A stretch of DNA of 64,000 bases, from NCBI RefSeq assembly GCF_000761445.1, contig NZ_KN196470.1, positions 105,373-169,372 on the forward strand, in the 5' to 3' direction. This document shows, piece by piece, positions 54,919 through 64,000 of the stretch. The notes beneath the pieces are model-generated. The model saw nothing but the letters and a program-made list of their open reading frames with translations, made no database searches and was not told the origin of the DNA. The stretch's first letter is position 1. Every line of letters begins with the position of its first letter. The position numbers and the translations under genes were made by a program. The DNA comes from Oleiagrimonas soli. Lineage in GTDB: Bacteria; Pseudomonadota; Gammaproteobacteria; Xanthomonadales; Rhodanobacteraceae.

Positions 54919-57492
54919 TCAGTGCGCGGCGGGACAGGCGAGCACGTTGTCCGCATGTGAGTTCAGTTCGATCTTCGAGAGCGTCAGGTCCAGCGGCGCA
55001 TCGCTGGTGAGCACGAACGGCGCGGCCACCGAGCCCATGTGCGCGCCGGCTTCGCGGAAACACTTCAGCGGCAGCGCGACGGTCATCCAGTGCTTGGGCG
55101 GTAACTTCGCCAGCGCGGCGCGGAACGGCACGCGCACGGTGGCGCCGTCGGCCTGGGTGACGCCGAGCGTGATCGTGCCGGCGGCGGGGACGGCATCCGC
55201 GCGCAGGGTCATGACCAGCATCACGTCGCCGCTGGTCTGGCGTTCCAGGTCGACCGGCGTCTGCGTGGTCAGCGCCAGCGTGCCGCCGGGCTTCTTCCAC
55301 ACCACGCGGCGCGCGTCTTCCTGTGCCTTGAAGTCGACGCCGGTGACGCGCACCGCGCCGTCGCCGCTCTGCGACGGCACGCTGGTCACGGCCTGGGGCA
55401 CGCCGGCCTGCGTGGTCAGCATGAGGCGGAACTTGCCGATCGCCTTGCCGTGATCGAGGTACAGCCCGGTCGGGTACTGCTGGCCGACCAGGCCGGACTT
55501 CTCCGGCAGCGGACCGGCGTTGTCGCGGTCTTCGTAGGTCAGGCCGAAGCCGAACGGATACTGCGGATCGTCCGCCGTCTGCGCCACCTGCACCGCGGTG
55601 CGCGGCCAGGCGAACGACAGCTTGCCGTGGAAGTCGTACTGCACCGCGCCGTCGGGTTTGCGCAGCAACACGTCGGCCACGCCGCCGCCTTCCGAACCCG
55701 GCAGCCAGGCCATGACGAAGGCGTTGGACGCGTTGATTTCGCGGTTCACCCACAGTGGGCGACCGGCCAGGAACACGGCCACGACCGGGATACCCTCGCC
55801 GCGCAGCTTCTTGATCAGGTCCAGATCGCGGCCGCGGTTGTCGTCGAAAGCGAAGTTCTTGCGGTCGCCCTGGAACTCGGCGTACGGGTTCTCGCCGAAC
55901 ACCACGATGGCGACGTCGGGCTTGGTCTTGTACGCGCCTTCGATCGCCAGTTCGGCATGGCCGCCGGCGGCGGTGATCTGCTGCTTCAGGCCGGACCAGA
56001 TCGACTGTGCGTTGGGGAAGTCGGCCGGCGTCACGCCGGTGCCCTGCCAGGTGATGGTCCAGCCGCCGGACTGCTTGGACACGTCGTTGGCGCCGTCGCC
56101 CGCGACCAGTACGCGCTGATGCGGGTTCAGCGGCAGGATGCCCCCCTTGTTCTTCAGCAACACCAGCGACTCGCGCACGGCGCGGCGCGCCAGCGCGCGA
56201 TGGGCCGGCGAGCCGATCACCGACAGCGGCGTCTTGCCGGCGTCGGCCGCCTGGCGGTCGAACGCGCCGGCGCGCAGCTTCACCCGCAGCACGCGAGCCA
56301 CGGCGTCGTCCAGACGCGCCGTTGAAATCTGGCCGTCCTGCACCTGCTTGAGCGTGTTGGCGAACAGCGCGCGCCAGTCCTCCGGCGTCATCAGCACGTC
56401 GACGCCGGCGTTGATCGCTTTCGGACAGCTGGCGTTGGTGCAGCCTTCGAGCTGGCCGTGCGCGTTCCAGTCGCCGACCACCAGACCGTCGAAGCCCATG
56501 CGCTTTTTCAGCACTTCGGTCAGCAGGCCGTAGTTGCCGTGCATCTTTTCGCCGTTCCAGCTGGAGAACGAGGCCATCACGGTCTGCACGCCGGCGCCGA
56601 TGGTCGACACGTAGCCGGCGCCGTGCACGTCGCGCAGCACCTGTTCGCTGACTTCGGTATCGCCCTGATCCTTGCCGTCGTGGGTGCCGCCGTCGCCGAG
56701 GAAGTGCTTGGCCGTGGCGATCACGTGATGTGCGCCCAGGAAGTCCTTGCTGCCCGGATCGCCCTGCAGGCCGCGCACTTCGGCGGCGCCCAGCTCGGCG
56801 ACCACGGACGGATTCTGCGAAAAGCCTTCGTAGGTGCGGCCCCAGCGGTCGTTCTGCGGCACCGCCAGCGTCGGCGCGAAGGTCCAGTCGATGTCGACGG
56901 CGCGGGTCTCGGCGGCGGTGGCTGCGCCGATGGCCTTGACCAGCGCCGGGTCGCGGGTCGCGCCCAGCGCGCTGTTCTGTGGGAACAGCGTGGCGCCGAC
57001 CAGGTTGTTGTTGCCGTGCACGGCGTCGATGCCGAACAGCACCGGGATGGCCGGATGCGCCGAGCTGCCATTCTTCATCGCCGCGCGGTGGAAGGCGTCG
57101 ACCAGCTTGCGCCACTTCGCCGGCGAGGCGAACTCGTCGCCGTAGGCGCCGCTGTTGCCGCCGGCCAGGACCGAGCCGATCGGGTAGGTCGCCAGGTCCT
57201 CGGGTTTGATGGTGGTGATGTCGGCCATGACCAGTTGACCGACCTTCTGCCGCAGCGTCATGTGCGCCATCACATCGCGGATGCGTTGCTCCAGCGCCGG
57301 ATCGGGTGGCAGCGCAGGCGTGACCTGCGGCCAGATCTGCGGGTGCACCGTGGTGGAAGCGGCGGCTGGCTGGGCGTCCTTGGCCGACGCGACGCCGACC
57401 AGCGAAAACAGCACGCAGGCGAACGCCAGACGCACGGAGGCACGAAAACAAGCACTGCTGGAACGCACGAGAATCCCCGATTTTTGGTCCAT
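54919..57492 (-). CDS. Secreted glycoside hydrolase family 3 beta-glucosidase/xylosidase
   Basis: 857 residues. A hydrophobic signal (about 20-37) precedes the GH3 barrel; the nucleophile is in GLVVGDWNAHGQ (Asp341), and AKHFLGDGGTHDGKDQG is the conserved KH region. The second alpha/beta sandwich domain follows, then an extra C-terminal carbohydrate-binding-like region (about 690-857). This fits exo-1,4-beta-glucosidases that release sugar from oligosaccharides. It is the first structural gene after the LacI-type regulator, with a 14-bp palindromic operator upstream. Confidence 0.93.
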   Translation of the reverse strand: MDQKSGILVRSSSACFRASVRLAFACVLFSLVGVASAKDAQPAAASTTVHPQIWPQVTPALPPDPALEQRIRDVMAHMTLRQKVGQLVMADITTIKPEDLATYPIGSVLAGGNSGAYGDEFASPAKWRKLVDAFHRAAMKNGSSAHPAIPVLFGIDAVHGNNNLVGATLFPQNSALGATRDPALVKAIGAATAAETRAVDIDWTFAPTLAVPQNDRWGRTYEGFSQNPSVVAELGAAEVRGLQGDPGSKDFLGAHHVIATAKHFLGDGGTHDGKDQGDTEVSEQVLRDVHGAGYVSTIGAGVQTVMASFSSWNGEKMHGNYGLLTEVLKKRMGFDGLVVGDWNAHGQLEGCTNASCPKAINAGVDVLMTPEDWRALFANTLKQVQDGQISTARLDDAVARVLRVKLRAGAFDRQAADAGKTPLSVIGSPAHRALARRAVRESLVLLKNKGGILPLNPHQRVLVAGDGANDVSKQSGGWTITWQGTGVTPADFPNAQSIWSGLKQQITAAGGHAELAIEGAYKTKPDVAIVVFGENPYAEFQGDRKNFAFDDNRGRDLDLIKKLRGEGIPVVAVFLAGRPLWVNREINASNAFVMAWLPGSEGGGVADVLLRKPDGAVQYDFHGKLSFAWPRTAVQVAQTADDPQYPFGFGLTYEDRDNAGPLPEKSGLVGQQYPTGLYLDHGKAIGKFRLMLTTQAGVPQAVTSVPSQSGDGAVRVTGVDFKAQEDARRVVWKKPGGTLALTTQTPVDLERQTSGDVMLVMTLRADAVPAAGTITLGVTQADGATVRVPFRAALAKLPPKHWMTVALPLKCFREAGAHMGSVAAPFVLTSDAPLDLTLSKIELNSHADNVLACPAAH

Positions 57493-57583
57493 TTCGGGGC
57501 GCTTGTCACCGGATGCCCCTCCCCACGCGCGCAGCCTCCTCCCCGAGGTCTGCGGATGCGTGGGGCCGATGTTTACTCCCGTA

Positions 57584-57597
57584 TGACAGCGCTGTCA
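57584..57597. promoter_or_regulatory. LacI-family operator palindrome
   Basis: TGACAGCGCTGTCA is a perfect 14-bp palindrome with the central AGCGCT common to LacI-family operators of Xanthomonads. It lies 92 bp upstream of the GH3 start and 89 bp from the regulator stop. Confidence 0.7.
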
Positions 57598-57685
57598 AAC
57601 CTGAATGACAGAAGTTACATCTGCCGTTACATCCGCTTTCACGATCAGTTACAGACTTTTCGCGACTGAGTGAGTCGCCCGGGAC

Positions 57686-58690
57686 TCAGCGCGGCGGCGC
57701 CGTGGAAGCGCGCAGTTTCAACGCGTACGGCACTTGCACCATGTGTCCGCCGCTGCGGCCGCGCAGCACATCGAGCAGCTGCTGGCAGGCGATGCGGCCC
57801 ATGTCGCGGGCGGGCTGGTGCACGGTGGTCAGGGTCGGCCAGACCTGGCGCGAAATCGGCACGTCGTCGAAGCCGCACACGGACAGATCGTGCGGAATCG
57901 ACAGGCCGTGCTCGTTGGCGGCCCACAGCACGCCCGAGGCCATGTCGTCGTTGCCGGCGAAGATCGCGGTCGGCGGCCTGTCCAGCGCGAACAGCTGGCG
58001 CGCGGCCTGCACGCCGGAGTCGAACGAGAAATCGCCCTGCACCACCAGCGCCGGTTCGATGGCGATGCCCGCATCCGCGAGCGCCTGCCGGTAACCGGCC
58101 AGACGCCATGCGCCGGCGCCGTGCACGGTATGGCCGATGGCGTGGGCGATGCGGCGGTGGCCGAGTTGGATCAGATGCCGAACGATTTCGCGCGCGGCCT
58201 CCTGCTCGTCCATGTACACGCCGATGGTGTCGGCACGCTGCTTGGGCGACACGCTGGCGTAGATCACGCCGCGTTCGTGCAGCCGCTGCAACAGTTCGGG
58301 GTGATCGCTGACCGGTGGCGTCAGCACCAGGCCGTCGGGACGGTGTGCCGAGATCAGGGTGTCCACGCGCTCGACGAAGTCCGGCGCCTCGGCATCGAGC
58401 GGACGCACCAGCATGCTGTAGTGGCGCTGATCGCAGGCTTCGAGCACGCCGTCCTGGACCTCGGTCAGGTAGCTCGACGACGGATTGTCGTAGAGCGTGG
58501 CGACCATGTACGAGTGATTGCTGGCCAGGCTGCGGGCGGACAGATGCGGGCGGTAGTTGAGTTCGGCCACGACGGCCCGCACGCGTTCGCGTGTGGATTC
58601 GCGGACGTTGGCTTCGTCGTTGAGCACGCGCGAGACGGTCTTGGGAGAAACACCCGCAGCGCGTGCGACGTCTTCGAGACGTACCCGCAT
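57686..58690 (-). CDS. LacI family transcriptional regulator
   Basis: 334 residues. The N-terminal HTH (MRVRLEDVARAAGVSPKTVS) is followed by the hinge (RVRAVVAELNYRPHLSARSL) and a periplasmic-binding-protein-like sugar sensor (about 60-334). It probably represses the GH3-receptor locus until an oligosaccharide is present. Same strand and directly upstream of GH3, so it may autoregulate through separate sites. Confidence 0.94.
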   Translation of the reverse strand: MRVRLEDVARAAGVSPKTVSRVLNDEANVRESTRERVRAVVAELNYRPHLSARSLASNHSYMVATLYDNPSSSYLTEVQDGVLEACDQRHYSMLVRPLDAEAPDFVERVDTLISAHRPDGLVLTPPVSDHPELLQRLHERGVIYASVSPKQRADTIGVYMDEQEAAREIVRHLIQLGHRRIAHAIGHTVHGAGAWRLAGYRQALADAGIAIEPALVVQGDFSFDSGVQAARQLFALDRPPTAIFAGNDDMASGVLWAANEHGLSIPHDLSVCGFDDVPISRQVWPTLTTVHQPARDMGRIACQQLLDVLRGRSGGHMVQVPYALKLRASTAPPR

Positions 58691-58988
58691 GTGTGGCTTT
58701 CCAGACGTGGCCGGTCAGGCCGCAGGCGGCACTATGCGTTCAAACTTTCGCCAGCACAAGGCGAACGGGTCGAACGGGTGCGAACTGCGGCGATCGGCCG
58801 CGTATGGCGATCAATGTCGTCTACAGGCCGCGAAATGGCGTAAATGTCGCCGATTGTGCCGCGAGCGTCCGCCTTCGCACGAGACAATGCCGGCACGTGA
58901 ATCGCGGCGGTGGACGCCGCGTCACGCCATTGCGCTTTCATCCTGCTGCGCGATCATGGAGTCCCCCGGAATGTTTTGGAGAAACCGC

Positions 58989-59672
58989 ATGCCCCGCCCC
59001 GACACCGCCTTCCTGTTCGACCTCGACGGCACCCTGGTCGACAGCGTCTACCAGCACGTTCTGGCGTGGAAGCAGGCGCTGGACCGCGAGGGGATCGAGC
59101 TGTCGGTGTGGCGCATCCATCGCAAGATCGGCATGAGCGGCGGCCTGTTCACCAACATCCTGCTGCGCGAGACCGGCGTCGATATCACTGAGGAGCGCGT
59201 CGAGCGACTGCGTCGCTTTCACGCCGAGGCCTACCAGCGCCAGGCCGGCGAAGGCGCGATCCGACCGCTGCCGGGCGCGCGCGAGCTGCTGGCCTATCTC
59301 ACCGAGCAGCAGCTGCCGTGGGCGGTTGCCACCAGCGGCCGCATGGAGACCGCCGCGCACAACCTGCAGGCGCTGGGCGTCGATCCCGAGCGCGTGCCGG
59401 TGGTGACGCGCGATCAGGTGCGCTTCGCCAAGCCCGACCCGGACCTGTTCCTGGCCGCCGCCGAGCGCCTCGGCGTGGACATCCACGACGCCCTGATCAT
59501 CGGCGACAGCATCTGGGACATGCTCGCCGCCAAGCGCGCGCGTGGCCTCGGCGTCGGCCTGCTGTCCGGCGGCTACGGCGCCGAGGAACTGCAGAGCGCG
59601 GGCGCGTTCCGCGTGTACGAGGACCCGGCGGACCTGCTGCTGCACATCGACGAGGTGGCGGCGCGGCGTTGA
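58989..59672 (+). CDS. HAD-superfamily phosphatase (phosphoglycolate/beta-phosphoglucomutase-like)
   Basis: 227 residues from MPRPDTAFLFDLDGTLVDSV with GGAG 9 bases upstream. HAD motif I is DLDGTLVDS, motif II is VATSGRMETA, motif III is the Lys in FAKPDPDLF and motif IV is IIGDSIWDMLAA. Substrate not determined by sequence; a sugar phosphate is plausible given the neighbouring carbohydrate locus. The 300 bp upstream contain no gene. Confidence 0.9.
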   Translation: MPRPDTAFLFDLDGTLVDSVYQHVLAWKQALDREGIELSVWRIHRKIGMSGGLFTNILLRETGVDITEERVERLRRFHAEAYQRQAGEGAIRPLPGARELLAYLTEQQLPWAVATSGRMETAAHNLQALGVDPERVPVVTRDQVRFAKPDPDLFLAAAERLGVDIHDALIIGDSIWDMLAAKRARGLGVGLLSGGYGAEELQSAGAFRVYEDPADLLLHIDEVAARR

Positions 59673-59787
59673 TGCGCGGCGTCAGGGACTGTGGCCCCCG
59701 TCGGAAGGCGGTGGAGCCTTGGGTCCGAAGGCATGCCGGTGCGACGTGCGGCGAGACGCCGGATCGGCATGCGCGTAGTCTGGACGC

Positions 59788-60837
59788 ATGAAGGCAGCAT
59801 GGCTCCACGCGAAAAGAGCGATGACGGCGTCGGCCGACGCGGTTCGCGCCATTGGGGCGGCCGCGATCCTCGGCGTCATGCTGGCGCTGGCCGCGCCCGC
59901 CGCGTCTTCCGCGACGCAACAAGCCGCGTCCGGCTACTTCTGGCATCCCGAGCTGGCGCCCGCGGGACCGCTGGTGATCGTGATCAGCCTCGACGAGCAG
60001 CAGCTCTATGCGTACCGCAACGGCGTGGCCATCGGCGTCAGCTCGATCAGCTCCGGAAAGCCCGGCTACGAAACGCCGACGGGCGTGTACACGATTCTCC
60101 AGAAGAAGCGCGAGCACTACTCGAACCTCTACGACGACGCGCCGATGCCGTACATGCAGCGCCTGACCTGGGATGGCGTGGCGTTGCACGCGGGCGCACT
60201 GCCAGGGCGCGCCGCATCGCACGGCTGCGTCCGCTTGCCGCCGGCCTTCGCCAGTCGTCTGTACGGCGCCACGCGCCGCGGCGATGTGGTGGTGGTGGCC
60301 GATGCGCGCGTGGCACCGGCCACGGTCGTGCATCCTTCCGCCGTGGCGCCGATCGATCTGGCCGGGCAGCCCGTCCTGCTGCTCGGAGATTCCAGCAACG
60401 CGTTTCCGATGCAGGACGCCGACGACACGGACGCGCCCGTGAGCATCGTCGTCAGCACTGCCGACGGCATCGCCTATGTCCTGCGCAACGGCCGGCTGGT
60501 CGCGCATGCCCCGGTAACTTTGGCTTCGGACGCGCCGGTGCGCGGCATGCTGCTCTACGTCATGGGCGCCGCTTCCGACGACGTTGCGAAGACCCCAGCG
60601 GAGCATCGCTGGACCGGTTACCGCATTCTCGGCGCCGGGCCGGTGCCCGATCCCGAGCGGATGGCGCGGCAGATCCGGCTGCCGCAAGCGTTCGGCCGCG
60701 GGTTGCGCGCCATGCTCCGTCCGGGCGCGACAGTCCTCGTGACCGATCTGCCGGGATACGGTCGGGCGCCGGACCCGCACTATGGCGCGTTGCTGCAATC
60801 CGGGTCCGTCGACACCGATCACCGCCCGGCGCATTGA
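59788..60837 (+). CDS. L,D-transpeptidase (YkuD domain) protein
   Basis: 349 residues with an N-terminal signal or anchor (about 22-42). The YkuD domain (about 60-175) contains VISLDEQQLYAYRNG and the catalytic motif ASHGCVRLP (His and Cys). The rest is a second domain that may be a diverged repeat (VVSTADGIAYVLRNGRL). It forms 3-3 or lipoprotein cross-links in peptidoglycan, or is a relative. Another L,D-transpeptidase follows on the same strand. Confidence 0.9.
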   Translation: MKAAWLHAKRAMTASADAVRAIGAAAILGVMLALAAPAASSATQQAASGYFWHPELAPAGPLVIVISLDEQQLYAYRNGVAIGVSSISSGKPGYETPTGVYTILQKKREHYSNLYDDAPMPYMQRLTWDGVALHAGALPGRAASHGCVRLPPAFASRLYGATRRGDVVVVADARVAPATVVHPSAVAPIDLAGQPVLLLGDSSNAFPMQDADDTDAPVSIVVSTADGIAYVLRNGRLVAHAPVTLASDAPVRGMLLYVMGAASDDVAKTPAEHRWTGYRILGAGPVPDPERMARQIRLPQAFGRGLRAMLRPGATVLVTDLPGYGRAPDPHYGALLQSGSVDTDHRPAH

Positions 60838-60934
60838 GCCGACGCCACGCCGGATTCACAGCGTCTCAGGCTGCTCGGAGACGGATCTGGGTAACATATA
60901 AGCCATAAGCACGTTCACCTTGTCGCGCCCCAGC

Positions 60935-61657
60935 ATGCATATTCTCCGTCCGCGCCTGTCGTGGTTCCGCCTTGTCGTGTTGCTCGTACTGACGGGCACG
61001 GGCGCGTTCGCGCAGGCGTCCGATCGCGGATCGGACCGTGCGCTCGCCGTGGATCTGGCGCGTGCCGCCCCACAGGCCAACCCGCGGGTCATCGCCCTGG
61101 CCACGCGCGCGCTCAAATGCGTGAGCCGGCACCGCACGGTGCGCACGCTGAGCGTGATCGACTATTCCCTGCCCTCGACCACGCCCCGGTTGTGGGTGTT
61201 CGATCTGCCGCACCGCACGGTGCTGTTCCATGTGCTGGTGGCGCATGGCCGCAACACCGGAGGGCAGTACGCCAGGCACTTCTCCAACCGCGAAGGCAGC
61301 CTGATGTCGAGTCTGGGCACCTTCGTCACCGACGGCACCTACGTCGGCCACAACGGCTATTCGCTGCGCCTGAAGGGCCTGGATGGCCGCTTCAACGATC
61401 AGGCCGAAAAGCGCGCCATCGTGATCCACGGCGCGAGCTACGTCAGCCGTCAGTTCGCCGAGGCGCAGGGCCGACTCGGCCGCAGCTGGGGTTGCCCGGC
61501 TGTGCGCAAGTCCGTCGCCAAGCCGTTGATCGACGCCATTCGCAAGCAGTCGGTGGTGTTCGCCTACTATCCCGACAAGGACTGGCTGCAGGATGCGCCG
61601 ACGCTGGCGGATTGCCCGGATGCATCGACGGGCGCGTCGTCGGCCCTCGCGCCCTGA
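60935..61657 (+). CDS. Murein L,D-transpeptidase catalytic-domain family protein
   Basis: 240 residues from MHILRPRLSWFRLVVLLVLT, a signal peptide ending near AFA-QA. The catalytic region is VIHGASYVSRQFAEAQGRLG followed by RSWGCPAVRK with the Cys. It belongs to the YkuD_2 type rather than the classic YkuD of the preceding gene. About 98 bp separate the two; no clear operon signal. Confidence 0.85.
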   Translation: MHILRPRLSWFRLVVLLVLTGTGAFAQASDRGSDRALAVDLARAAPQANPRVIALATRALKCVSRHRTVRTLSVIDYSLPSTTPRLWVFDLPHRTVLFHVLVAHGRNTGGQYARHFSNREGSLMSSLGTFVTDGTYVGHNGYSLRLKGLDGRFNDQAEKRAIVIHGASYVSRQFAEAQGRLGRSWGCPAVRKSVAKPLIDAIRKQSVVFAYYPDKDWLQDAPTLADCPDASTGASSALAP

Positions 61658-61714
61658 GCGCGGCTTGGCGACAGCGTCGCCGAACATGAAGTCCGCCTCC
61701 GGCCGTGTCTGCGA

Positions 61715-64000
<2,286 letters not shown>

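Overview
The window is high-GC, gene-dense chromosomal DNA around a replication origin. Gene order (tonB-exbB-exbD-exbD, then gyrB-recF-dnaN-dnaA pointing left and rpmH-rnpA-yidC-mnmE pointing right) and gene types (paired ExbD proteins, HslV with an N-terminal extension, TonB receptor with tryptophan-halogenase and SapC genes) fit a gammaproteobacterium of the Xanthomonadales/Lysobacterales, probably Xanthomonadaceae or Rhodanobacteraceae. No rRNA, tRNA or CRISPR array was recognised.

Layout. 1-4.1 kb: TonB energy-transduction operon and a periplasmic TPR protein. 4.3-14.6 kb: origin region. DnaA boxes lie between dnaN and dnaA, two perfect parS-like palindromes lie inside recF, and genes are transcribed away from the origin on both sides. 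14.6-21.3 kb: an AT-richer mobile island inserted at the 3' end of mnmE. It carries a tyrosine integrase, a Vsr-methyltransferase-GIY-YIG endonuclease restriction-modification set, two small hypothetical genes, an XRE regulator, an HUH-type replication protein and an AlpA-like regulator. Short att-like repeats, IHF consensus sites and GGGACC repeats mark both ends. 21.4-25.8 kb: yfcG, a secreted S9 peptidase, a REP-like inverted pair and a perfect 71-copy 7-bp tandem array. 25.8-30.6 kb: hslU-hslV-xerC-DUF484-dapF-lptM. 30.7-46.7 kb: mixed housekeeping and small membrane proteins, including a RimK-like ATP-grasp enzyme, lipocalin, aroE, a TonB-like protein, proline iminopeptidase, gamma carbonic anhydrase, patatin, oligopeptidase A, xthA and pirin. 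46.7-58.7 kb: a leftward locus of LacI regulator, GH3 glycosidase, TonB-dependent receptor, flavin-dependent halogenase, SapC protein, JmjC/cupin protein and a second halogenase. 58.9-64 kb: HAD phosphatase, two L,D-transpeptidase-fold proteins and a SNF2 helicase that runs off the window.

How genes may work together. TonB-ExbBD would power the receptor at 51.6-54.7 kb, which with the GH3 enzyme and LacI regulator looks like a carbohydrate scavenging unit. The island looks like a self-contained restriction-modification carrier able to excise and possibly replicate. The strongest candidates for something under-described are this island and the halogenase/SapC/JmjC cassette tied to the receptor.
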